From the NCBI GenBank assembly GCA_009833045.1, contig WUUP01000005.1, forward strand, positions 186,001 to 250,000: a stretch of DNA of 64,000 nt, read 5' to 3'. Source of the DNA: Saprospirales bacterium GYS_P2D. Lineage in GTDB: Bacteria > Bacteroidota > Bacteroidia > Chitinophagales > Saprospiraceae. The translations under genes and the position numbers were made by a program. The notes beneath the pieces are model-generated. The model saw only the letters and a list, made by a program, of their open reading frames with translations, was not told the origin of the DNA and searched no databases. This document shows, piece after piece, positions 25,823 through 34,325 of this stretch (its first letter is position 1; every line of letters starts with the position of its first letter).

Positions 25823-27920
25823 GACGAAAGCGAAAAAATATTTTGATCTGGCCAAAAAATGGTTGGCGAAAGCCGCTACATCCTCTGATGTCGAGCTACT
25901 CAAGGAGACGCTCAGATATCACGAATGGAAGTACTATGTAGAAAATGATCCTGTACTATCAGACTATGAGTATGATCAGCTGTATAATCAGCTCAAGACT
26001 ATAGAGGAGGCCGATCCACAGCTTATCACGCCTGACTCACCGACTCAGCGAGTCGCCAGCGATTTTACTCAGGATCTGGATCCAGTGAAGCACTTAGTCC
26101 CAATGCTCTCTTTGGACAACTCGTATAATGATGAGGATCTGAAAAAATTTGATGAGCAGATCAAGAAGCTCACCGGAGAGACTGGTGATATCGAGTACTG
26201 TGTAGAGCCAAAATTTGACGGAGGAAGTATAGCCGTAGTTTACGAAGATGATCAGCTCGTAAGAGCCGCTACTCGAGGTAATGGTGCCCAAGGTGAAGAG
26301 ATGACCCTCAATGCCAAAACACTCCCATCGCTACCGCTCAATGCGCCATTTAGCAGCTTGGGTATCAAGACTGCTGAGATCCGAGGAGAGGGCGTCATCC
26401 GAAAGGATATTTTCGCTAAGCTCAATGAGGCAAGGGCCCTGGAGGGTAAAACCCTATTTGCCAATCCTCGCAACTCTGCAACTGGAGGACTGAGGATGAA
26501 AGATCCAAATGAGACGAGGGCTCGGGGGATAGAGGTATTCGCTTTTCAGCTGGGGTATGCGGTCGCTGAGGATGGCACTGATATGCTACAGATGATCAAT
26601 AGACACAGTCAGCAGATCGCTCTTTTGGGCGAACTCGGTTTTAAGATACCTTCTGACAAAGAGGTGGTCTGTAAAAATATAGATGAGGTCATCACGCTCA
26701 TCAAGCAGTGGGAGGCTGATCGAGAAAACTATCCCTATGAGATAGATGGAGTCGTGGTCAAGGTGAATAGGAGAGCGCTCCAAGAGATCTGTGGATCTAC
26801 GCAGCATCACCCGAGATGGGCGATAGCTTTTAAGTTTAAAGCAAAACAAGCAACTACTACACTCGTAGATGTAGAGTATCAGATCGGAAAGATCGGCTCC
26901 ATCACGCCAGTAGCTAAGGTGCTGCCTGTACATTTGGCAGGGGTGACTGTATCGTCCATCTCCCTGCACAATGAAGAATTCATTACCTCTAAGGATCTGC
27001 GAATCGGGGATCAGGTAGTGATCGAGCGAGCAGGAGATGTGATCCCTTATATCGTTAAATCATTAGCAGATCTACGGACGGGAGATGAAGAGCCCATAGT
27101 ATTCCCAAAGGAATGTCCATCCTGTAGTACGGAACTGGTCAAGGAAGACGAGATGCAGGCAGCCTGGAGATGTATCAATCCTGAATGCCCAGCCCAGATA
27201 CTGCAGCGGATTATTTTTCATGTATCCAAAGCAGCTATGGATATCGATGGTTTTGGCCGAGCTAATGTAGAGCGCTTTGCAGAGTTGGGTTGGCTCAGAG
27301 ATATCAGTGATGTCTATGATCTGGATTATGAGACGATAGCAGGCCTTGATGGCTTTGGCCAAAAATCAGCTGACAAACTGCAAAGCTCGATCGAAAAAGC
27401 TAAGCAAAATCCAATCAGCAAGCTCCTGCATAGTCTTAGCATCCATCATCTGGGTAAGAAAGCATCAAAACTGATAGCAGAGCATATAGATCATGTACTG
27501 GACTTAGCTAATTGGTCGGAGGAGGACTTTTTATCGATCAAAGATATCGGCCCCGTAGTAGCTCGCAATGTCAGCGCATACTTCGCTGAAGCTGCTAATG
27601 TCGAAATGCTCCAGCGCATGGAGTCGCTGGGTGTCAATCTTACCCAGACAGAGGAGGATCGACCGATTGCTGTAGCGGATAATGCTCCGCTCAGGGATAA
27701 GACTATTTTATTCACAGGGTCGCTCCAAAAGATGACTCGAGGAGAGGCTAAAAAGAAAGCAGAAGCAGCTGGGGCCAAGGCGATCAGTGCTGTGAGTGGC
27801 AATCTGAATATACTCGTAGTAGGTGAGAAGGCAGGATCCAAGCTCAAAAAAGCTGAAGCAATCGGGACAGTGGAGATATGGACAGAAGATCAGTTTCTGG
27901 AGATACTGGGAGAGTTATAA
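25815..27920 (+). CDS. ligA: NAD+-dependent DNA ligase LigA
   Basis: The 701-residue protein is the usual length for the family. It contains domain Ia (YHEWKYYVENDPVLSDYEYD), the adenylation site with Lys133 in EPKFDG, and an OB fold (RAGDVIPYIV). A four-cysteine zinc finger (CPSCSTEL ... CINPECPAQ), helix-hairpin-helix repeats (AGLDGFGQKSADKL, IKDIGPVVARNV) and a C-terminal BRCT domain (DKTILFTGSLQKMTRGEAKKKAEAAG) follow. It seals nicks in replication and repair using NAD+. The ATG lies within the 3' end of the acyltransferase gene (8-base overlap). Confidence 0.98.
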   Translation: MSETKAKKYFDLAKKWLAKAATSSDVELLKETLRYHEWKYYVENDPVLSDYEYDQLYNQLKTIEEADPQLITPDSPTQRVASDFTQDLDPVKHLVPMLSLDNSYNDEDLKKFDEQIKKLTGETGDIEYCVEPKFDGGSIAVVYEDDQLVRAATRGNGAQGEEMTLNAKTLPSLPLNAPFSSLGIKTAEIRGEGVIRKDIFAKLNEARALEGKTLFANPRNSATGGLRMKDPNETRARGIEVFAFQLGYAVAEDGTDMLQMINRHSQQIALLGELGFKIPSDKEVVCKNIDEVITLIKQWEADRENYPYEIDGVVVKVNRRALQEICGSTQHHPRWAIAFKFKAKQATTTLVDVEYQIGKIGSITPVAKVLPVHLAGVTVSSISLHNEEFITSKDLRIGDQVVIERAGDVIPYIVKSLADLRTGDEEPIVFPKECPSCSTELVKEDEMQAAWRCINPECPAQILQRIIFHVSKAAMDIDGFGRANVERFAELGWLRDISDVYDLDYETIAGLDGFGQKSADKLQSSIEKAKQNPISKLLHSLSIHHLGKKASKLIAEHIDHVLDLANWSEEDFLSIKDIGPVVARNVSAYFAEAANVEMLQRMESLGVNLTQTEEDRPIAVADNAPLRDKTILFTGSLQKMTRGEAKKKAEAAGAKAISAVSGNLNILVVGEKAGSKLKKAEAIGTVEIWTEDQFLEILGEL

Positions 27921-27975
27921 CTACTAATGTTTTGTCAAAACAAGACATCGTGAGCGGCGTTACGATTAGGTCTGT

Positions 27976-27983
27976 TATTTTTG
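27976..27983 (+). promoter_or_regulatory. Candidate -7 element TATTTTTG upstream of the moxR-like gene
   Basis: This is an exact match to TAnnTTTG, 59 bases before the ATG at 28042. No TTG box is found at the expected distance, so the call is tentative. It would allow separate transcription of the AAA+ ATPase gene after ligA. Confidence 0.35.
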
Positions 27984-28041
27984 AGAATAGAATAAGATTG
28001 ATACTCGTCCGTTCATGAAGCGGACACAAGCAAAATGATTA

Positions 28042-29010
28042 ATGCAAGATAAGTATAAAAATGATGTAGAGGCGGTTGATGCATTGGCACAGGCGTACAG
28101 AGATCTCACCTCAGAGATCGGCAAAGTGATAGTAGGACAAAAAGAAGTCGTCAAGACAGTGATTATCTCACTTTTTGGCAATGGTCATAGTCTCTTGGTG
28201 GGAGTGCCAGGATTAGCTAAGACCTTGTTAGTGAGTACGATAGCGGAGGTGTTAGATTTGGATTTCAAACGGATTCAGTTTACTCCCGACTTGATGCCAT
28301 CAGATATCACGGGCTCTGAGATCCTCAATGAGGATCGTCATTTTGAGTTTAATAAAGGTCCTCTTTTCGCCAATATCGTATTGGCCGATGAGATCAATAG
28401 AACTCCACCTAAGACTCAGGCAGCACTACTCGAGGCGATGCAGGAGCGATCCGTGACAGTCTCTGGTAAAAGATTTGAGCTGCCTAAGCCATTTTTCGTT
28501 TTAGCTACTCAAAATCCCATCGAACAAGAAGGTACTTATCCATTACCCGAGGCACAGTTGGATAGATTTATGTTCAATATTCCTTTGACATATCCTTCGT
28601 ATGAAGAGGAGTTACAAGTAGTGAAAGACACTACATCTGTGACTCGACCAAAGCTTCAGAATGTCCTGACAGGGGAACAAATCTTATTCTTCCAAAATCT
28701 CGTCAGAAAGATACCTATCGCTGATAACGTGCTCGAGTATGCTGTATCGCTGGCCTCTAAGTCTCGACCAGGTACACCAAAGGCAGATGCATTAGTCAAT
28801 GACTACATCTCTTGGGGAGCTGGACCAAGAGCCTCGCAGTATCTCGTGCTCGGTGCTAAGTGTCATGCTGCAGTCAATGGTAAATACTCTCCAGATATAG
28901 AAGATGTAAGAGCCATAGCAAATTATGTACTTCGTCATCGTATCGTGAGAAACTATAAAGCAGAAGCGGAAGGAATCACTGAGGAGGATATCATTAAGAA
29001 AATGTTATAA
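28042..29010 (+). CDS. MoxR-family AAA+ ATPase
   Basis: The 322-residue protein has a Walker A variant GVPGLAKT (about 53-60), Walker B VLADEINRTPP (about 113-123), sensor 1 in LATQNP, and the MoxR lid domain after about 200. MoxR ATPases act as chaperones for assembling metal or protein complexes, usually beside DUF58 and von Willebrand A-domain genes. Neither is present here; the next gene is a DUF4837 lipoprotein. The protein is full length and all ATPase motifs look intact. Confidence 0.92.
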   Translation: MQDKYKNDVEAVDALAQAYRDLTSEIGKVIVGQKEVVKTVIISLFGNGHSLLVGVPGLAKTLLVSTIAEVLDLDFKRIQFTPDLMPSDITGSEILNEDRHFEFNKGPLFANIVLADEINRTPPKTQAALLEAMQERSVTVSGKRFELPKPFFVLATQNPIEQEGTYPLPEAQLDRFMFNIPLTYPSYEEELQVVKDTTSVTRPKLQNVLTGEQILFFQNLVRKIPIADNVLEYAVSLASKSRPGTPKADALVNDYISWGAGPRASQYLVLGAKCHAAVNGKYSPDIEDVRAIANYVLRHRIVRNYKAEAEGITEEDIIKKML

Positions 29011-29137
29011 GTACAACTATTTGTAGCTTTAAGTCATCTTAGATGATAAGGGTGATCTGAGCACTCAGTCGACAGTGATGTCGATGCCGTGATCATCTGA
29101 TATTGTTTTACACTATTATAAGTCTTATCATATAGCT

Positions 29138-30226
29138 ATGACTGCTGTCTTAAAATATATATGTGCTGCGATAGCACTCTCTATACTCACGATATCATGT
29201 GGTGTCTCTGATCCCTCTCAACAGCTCACGACCAAGCCCACTGCGCTAGGCAAGATGAATGAGATCGTCGTAGTGACGGATAATGATATCTGGGAGAGTC
29301 ATGTAGGAGATACGATCAAATATTTCTTTGGCTCTGTATATCCTATCACACCGAGTCCAGAACCTACCTTTGATCTGCGTCGATACGAGATGGCAGACCT
29401 TAATGCTGCCCCATTGATTAAGCAGCTACGTACGTATCTCATCGTTGCTAATCTTGAGGATGACGATTCACCAATGACAGAATTTGTCAAGAAGGATTTA
29501 GGTGAAGAGCGTTTTCAGAAGGCTCTGACTGATCCATCATTTCACACATCCATAGGTCGAAATAAGTGGGCTAATGGGCAAATATTGATTTACCTTTTTG
29601 CTAAAGGGCTGGATGATCTATCTGCAGCAGTAGAGTCAAGCTATGAGGGTATCGCTGCTAAGGTCAATGAACATGACCGAGAGCAGCTCTATCAGTCATC
29701 TTATAGTCGAGGAGAAGGGACAGGATTCATCAGTAAGATGACCGAGCGATATGGTGCAGAGGTCAAGATTCCTGCTGACTATAAGTTAGTCTTGGATGCC
29801 CCCGAAGACAATGGGATGATCTGGCTACGTCGTGACACTAAGGATGCGATTATCAATTTAGCAGTGCGTCAGTTTCCTTATACTGGCCCGGAGTCAGTAG
29901 CAAAAGAGAACATCAAGAAGAATTTTAACGACTTTGGCCGTAAGTATGTATCGTCTCCTGCTGAGGGATCATACGTCGTGATCAATGATGTAGACCTCCC
30001 GATGCTCGAGTGGAATCGTGAAATATCTGGACACTATGCTAAGGAGTATCGAGGTATCTGGGAGATGGAAAACGACTTCATGGGTGGTCCTTTTCAGAGC
30101 TATGTGATAGTCAATGAGAAAGCAAAGAAAATGATCCAGATAGATGGATTTATCATGGCACCTGGCAAGGATAAACGCAATATGATGCAGCAGATCGAGC
30201 TCATCGCCAGCCGTACTAAGTGGTAA
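29138..30226 (+). CDS. DUF4837-family lipoprotein
   Basis: The 362-residue protein has a lipoprotein signal (LSILTISC, Cys about 21). The mature sequence matches the DUF4837 pattern: it begins with a KMNEIVVVTDNDIWES segment and has a central block on degradation-resistant RNKWANGQILIYLFA. It ends with a C-terminal GPFQSYVIVNEKAKKMIQIDGFIMAPGKDKR. The function is unknown; the family is common and mostly single-copy in Bacteroidota. It faces the large outer-membrane protein gene, with only 3 bases between the two stop codons. Confidence 0.82.
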   Translation: MTAVLKYICAAIALSILTISCGVSDPSQQLTTKPTALGKMNEIVVVTDNDIWESHVGDTIKYFFGSVYPITPSPEPTFDLRRYEMADLNAAPLIKQLRTYLIVANLEDDDSPMTEFVKKDLGEERFQKALTDPSFHTSIGRNKWANGQILIYLFAKGLDDLSAAVESSYEGIAAKVNEHDREQLYQSSYSRGEGTGFISKMTERYGAEVKIPADYKLVLDAPEDNGMIWLRRDTKDAIINLAVRQFPYTGPESVAKENIKKNFNDFGRKYVSSPAEGSYVVINDVDLPMLEWNREISGHYAKEYRGIWEMENDFMGGPFQSYVIVNEKAKKMIQIDGFIMAPGKDKRNMMQQIELIASRTKW

Positions 30227-30229
30227 TCA

Positions 30230-33200
30230 TTAAAACTCTGTGCCAAGCGAGATATACAGCTTAGGATCCGAAGTCAGTCCACTCTCTACACCCCATGCGT
30301 AGTCTGCTCTTATGAAGTAGCCCAAGAGCTTGATCCTCGCACCAGCTCCATATCCATAGACGAAGGTATTTTTGTCCAGATCGACTTGGACGACTACACC
30401 TGGTGCGGAGATAGTTGCGGTATTGATGATATCATTTTTTTCTGATGACGGTAGTAGCCCGTGCCAAGCAGAGCCCACGTCGACAAAACCAGTCAATTGG
30501 AAATTTCTCAAAAACTTAGATCGTAGTTCTCTCCTAGAGAAATACTTAAATAGTGGCAGTCTCAGCTCTGCACTACCCAGTAGAAAGTTGTGTCCATTGC
30601 GGACATTATGATTAAATCCTCGGAGATTAGGAGCTATGGTCTTGTAGGCAAAATTATCTCCCGCAGGGACAGGAGTTTGTTCATCATATTTTGGAGTGAT
30701 CCACCCGTCCGTCCCTCCGATATAGTAGAGCATTTTTTCACTCCCAAATGATGAGGCTCCTGCTGCTCGCAGAGCAATGATACTATTGCGCAGAAATGGG
30801 ATATAGTGTCGTGCATCAAAGCCTATGACAGAGGTGATCGCCCGACTGAAGTCAAAATCAAGTCCTCCATCCAGACTCAGGTCAAATCTATTAATCAGCT
30901 CTACATAGGCCTTGTATCGAGTGCCATGTCGGAGATTCAGATCAATGTCGAGGGTGTTATCATAGACATATTCGCCCTTCAGGCTGACTCTCTGTTCGTT
31001 GATCTTGCCAAACTCCACCGCTGCCGGATTCTCATTGAGCAAGAATGAATTGTCCAGTCTCAGATAGCCCGTACCTCTGATGCTGCGATAGGTGCTAAAT
31101 GGATAGCTCATCCTATATAGGCCTATCAGTGATGTCTGTCGGAGATCATTTTGGCCAAAGCTTTGTGTACGCTGTCTGCGGTATAGGGCATAGCGCTTAT
31201 CGATGCGATGACGCTTATCATCGACATAGGCAAAAAATTCTGAGCCTTTAAAATTAGTCGGGATACGTCCTCCCACTACTACTTCAAAGTCTTCAAAGAT
31301 GTCCTTAGTGATTGCCTTGATTAAAAATCCGGGCTGCTGTGCCTCTATCTCTGTATCTACTACGTTGGATTCGAGCCCTTCGAATAGTACTTCGTTATCG
31401 ACTTTAGTGACTACCTCTTCTATCTTAAATTTTCGACGTGAGGCGACCGCTCTTGCTGGTACAAATTCTATGACTTCTCGCTTAGTATCAGCGATCCACG
31501 GATCATTGTGATACTCATGCTTCACTTTCTTGAGTTCGACATTGTTTTCCAGTGGTTCAATATATTCTGGATCGTCAAATTCACTCTGGACTAACTGGCC
31601 AGGTGTTAGTTCTTTAGCGATAGGAGTATCTGGCTCTTCTTCTATTAAGATAGGAGTTGGACTTTGCTCTGGAGTTGAGGCATTAGTAGGAGCCTGGTAT
31701 TCTTGTCTATTCGTCCAGTAAGGCGTAGAGATATAGGTCTCATAAGCCCCATCATTATAGACTTCATAGATGTACTTTCCATCGTTGGCTATAGCCTCGT
31801 GGAGGATGATATTGCGAGGTAGATTACTATTCATGTAGGCGCTACGACGACTGTTGAGATCGAGTACCCATCGATTTTTCATACCAGAGAAATCGTCGAG
31901 ATAGGTCAGATATTGTTGATTGACCAGATTTGGCTGTCGTTCATCTTTATTTGGGGTATTGGTCAGCCTGAGGGCAAATTCGCTATTGTTGAGTGGTAAG
32001 AAAAAAATATCAAAATTACCTATTGGGAGCGTGGTATCCAGGCGCTCTGGCAGTAGCTGTGCCTGAGGTCGATTAGACGACCAAAGTACACCCCACTGAC
32101 CTCCGAGCTGTACATAGCTGGCATCGATATCGTCATGATAGTCTTCGGTGATAGCTGTGACTCGACGATATCGAGCATGGTAGGTGTAGATATCAGAGTA
32201 TCCATTTTCGACTCCAGTCATCACATACTCCTCATCCGAGACATAGTCGATCGAGTAGATGCGCTGGAGATTCTCAGGGATGGTCTGATTGACATACTCA
32301 CCGGTATTGAGATTGACTTTTCTTAGGGTGATGATATCGTGATGCTCGTAGGCGATGGTGATTTCTGGTAGGTTCGGATGCCATGCTACGAGAGGATAGT
32401 TGTAGTCGGTCTGCTGGACGGCGTTTTTGCTGCCATATCGCATGAGCGTTCGTTTTTTGCGAGATTCGAGATCCATGAGCACGAGTTGATATTTGCCGAT
32501 TTCATTGACAGCATATATTAGCTGAGTGCCATCAGGACTGAGTGATAGGAGGCTTTTAGGAAAGTATTTTTTATAGCCCAGATCTATTTCTTCATCTTCA
32601 TTGAGCTCGCTAAAAGACTGCTCCTCATCAAAAGCAGATTGATAAAACTGAGTCCAGTCCTTTTTCATATTCTTAAACTTGAATCCGAAGACGAACTCGA
32701 TATTATCATCAAAATCCTTGCGCAGTCTCATGAGATAGAGCAAGGTAGTGATCGAGGTACGACCATACTCCTGCTCGAGGTAGTGCCAGAGGGCATGACC
32801 TGCTACTCGTGGGTGATCACTGGCCAGACAGTCAAAATCTTGATACCGACCTCGGCGTACCGTCCAGAGGTCTCTGAGTTCATCACGGATATACGGGTCC
32901 CACTGACTCGCTGCATAACTGACGAAGCCTTTGAGATACCACTGGGGGATATCCAGATCTGGATTGCTCTCGATGACCTGCTGTAGGCCATTGGGCGCAT
33001 ACATAGAGTTGAGGTAGACGTGAGCGACTCCTTCTCTTATTTTTTGTTCGAGGTTTTTATGATTGCCATCAAAATAGACAAAGATGCGACTACCGATGAC
33101 CTTAGTTTCGTCATGGCGAGTCTCAAAAGTCTCAGAATTACCAATATTACTCTGTAGGAGGTCAGACACATCAGTATATACGATGATCTCGATCTTATCA

Positions 33201-33460
33201 TTGATTCTGTGCTCTACTATGTCTTGTATGTCCGCATGGATATACTCTGCGATCTGCACTGAGGATTGTGCGATATTTCTACCCTTGCCATACCAGTAGA
33301 CGATGAAATTTTGTGTTTCATACTCCCACCATTTAGAGAAGTCATCATGGTATTGGATACGATTTTTGCCAAACTCCGTACGGATGCTTTGCCCATGGAC
33401 AGAGATGCCCATAGCGCATGTGATAATCAGTAGTAGCCAGCTCGACGGTCTGTAGCTCAT
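30230..33460 (-). CDS. Large outer-membrane protein: degenerate peptidase-like domain, PD40 propeller and Omp85-like barrel
   Basis: The 1,076-residue protein has a signal peptide (about 1-23, ending ISVHGQ). Residues about 40-280 resemble gluzincin (peptidase MA-like) domains, but the zinc motif HExxH is replaced (IREGVAHVY) and the third ligand Glu is Lys (WYLKGF). Residues about 290-600 hold TolB/PD40-like repeats (SLSPDGTQLIYAV, LVLMDLESRKKRTL). The C-terminal ~370 residues are beta-strand rich and end in an aromatic residue (ISLGTEF), with the Omp85/BamA-type segment NLRGFNHNVRNGHNFLLGSAELRLP. It is probably anchored in the outer membrane. The role is unknown; an assembly or secretion function is possible. 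Confidence 0.75.
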   Translation of the reverse strand: MSYRPSSWLLLIITCAMGISVHGQSIRTEFGKNRIQYHDDFSKWWEYETQNFIVYWYGKGRNIAQSSVQIAEYIHADIQDIVEHRINDKIEIIVYTDVSDLLQSNIGNSETFETRHDETKVIGSRIFVYFDGNHKNLEQKIREGVAHVYLNSMYAPNGLQQVIESNPDLDIPQWYLKGFVSYAASQWDPYIRDELRDLWTVRRGRYQDFDCLASDHPRVAGHALWHYLEQEYGRTSITTLLYLMRLRKDFDDNIEFVFGFKFKNMKKDWTQFYQSAFDEEQSFSELNEDEEIDLGYKKYFPKSLLSLSPDGTQLIYAVNEIGKYQLVLMDLESRKKRTLMRYGSKNAVQQTDYNYPLVAWHPNLPEITIAYEHHDIITLRKVNLNTGEYVNQTIPENLQRIYSIDYVSDEEYVMTGVENGYSDIYTYHARYRRVTAITEDYHDDIDASYVQLGGQWGVLWSSNRPQAQLLPERLDTTLPIGNFDIFFLPLNNSEFALRLTNTPNKDERQPNLVNQQYLTYLDDFSGMKNRWVLDLNSRRSAYMNSNLPRNIILHEAIANDGKYIYEVYNDGAYETYISTPYWTNRQEYQAPTNASTPEQSPTPILIEEEPDTPIAKELTPGQLVQSEFDDPEYIEPLENNVELKKVKHEYHNDPWIADTKREVIEFVPARAVASRRKFKIEEVVTKVDNEVLFEGLESNVVDTEIEAQQPGFLIKAITKDIFEDFEVVVGGRIPTNFKGSEFFAYVDDKRHRIDKRYALYRRQRTQSFGQNDLRQTSLIGLYRMSYPFSTYRSIRGTGYLRLDNSFLLNENPAAVEFGKINEQRVSLKGEYVYDNTLDIDLNLRHGTRYKAYVELINRFDLSLDGGLDFDFSRAITSVIGFDARHYIPFLRNSIIALRAAGASSFGSEKMLYYIGGTDGWITPKYDEQTPVPAGDNFAYKTIAPNLRGFNHNVRNGHNFLLGSAELRLPLFKYFSRRELRSKFLRNFQLTGFVDVGSAWHGLLPSSEKNDIINTATISAPGVVVQVDLDKNTFVYGYGAGARIKLLGYFIRADYAWGVESGLTSDPKLYISLGTEF

Positions 33461-33623
33461 ATAGATCGCTTAATCAAAGTCAGTGTGGGACTTAAGATAG
33501 CCCACTTAATAGAACTTCTACAAGTTATTTTGGTTTTTCCTGACAGTAGCTAATGCCTCAGACAATCGATAATGTTTTTCTGTTACATTAGTTTAAACCT
33601 GCTTGAGCCATTACTTTTACATC

Positions 33624-34268
33624 ATGATTAAAGTTGAGACCTTTACCTACAATGCATTTCAGGAGAACACCTATGTAGTCATAGATGATGCGACTGATGA
33701 GTGCATCATTTTTGATCCTGGATGTAGCAATGCTAATGAAAACAGTCGATTTCTGAAGGCTATAGATGCACTGGGCGCCACGCCTAAGCGACTGATCAAT
33801 ACGCACTGCCATATAGACCATATTTTAGGAAATCATCTGATCAATGAAAAGTATCAGCTCCCACTCGAAGCCCATAAAGGAGAAGTTTCAGTATTAGCCT
33901 CAGGAGTACAGGTAGGTCAGATGTATGGCATACCATATACGCCATCTCCAGAGATCACCCTATTCATAGAGGAGGGTGATGTGGTCACTATCGGTGAGTC
34001 AAGAATGGAAGTATTATTCACGCCCGGACATTCACCAGCGAGTTTGTGTTTTGTCGATCATGAGTCTCGCCAGGTGATCGGAGGTGATGTACTCTTTCAC
34101 GGGAGTATAGGTCGCACAGATCTACCAGGAGGAGACTACAAGACGCTGATCAATAGTATCCAGACAAAGCTGATGACACTTGATGATGACTATGTCGTCT
34201 ATCCAGGTCACGGTCCATCCACGACTATTGGCTTTGAGCGAGCTAATAATCCTTTCTTAAATCAATAG
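33624..34268 (+). CDS. MBL-fold metal-dependent hydrolase (glyoxalase II-like)
   Basis: The 214-residue cytosolic protein starts at the ATG for MIKVETFTYN. A TTG 21 bases upstream would add seven residues, but it gives an atypical N-terminus. The metal motif HCHIDH is at 61-66 (H61, H63, D65, H66), followed by TPGHSPAS, GGDVLFHGSIGRTDLPGGD and VYPGHGP, the full set of ligands of the metallo-beta-lactamase fold. Close relatives hydrolyse thioesters such as S-lactoylglutathione or act on sulfur substrates. The gene stands alone between two minus-strand genes. Confidence 0.9.
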   Translation: MIKVETFTYNAFQENTYVVIDDATDECIIFDPGCSNANENSRFLKAIDALGATPKRLINTHCHIDHILGNHLINEKYQLPLEAHKGEVSVLASGVQVGQMYGIPYTPSPEITLFIEEGDVVTIGESRMEVLFTPGHSPASLCFVDHESRQVIGGDVLFHGSIGRTDLPGGDYKTLINSIQTKLMTLDDDYVVYPGHGPSTTIGFERANNPFLNQ

Positions 34269-34271
34269 ACA

Positions 34272-34317
34272 CCCCATACGGCTCTATTAGTATACTGATC
34301 GCCCGTATGGTCAGTAT
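34272..34317. other. Two crossing inverted repeats between convergent genes
   Basis: CCATACGG (34274-34281) pairs with CCGTATGG (34303-34310). ATACTGA (34292-34298) pairs with TCAGTAT (34311-34317). The two stems cross, so the RNA could form either stem or a pseudoknot. No T-run follows, so a standard intrinsic terminator is not supported, but a transcription-ending role between these convergent genes is possible. Confidence 0.45.
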
Positions 34318-34325
34318 TTAGATGC

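Noticed and set aside
33603-33623. TTG start for the MBL-fold hydrolase
   Set aside because: The ATG seven codons later gives the normal family N-terminus.
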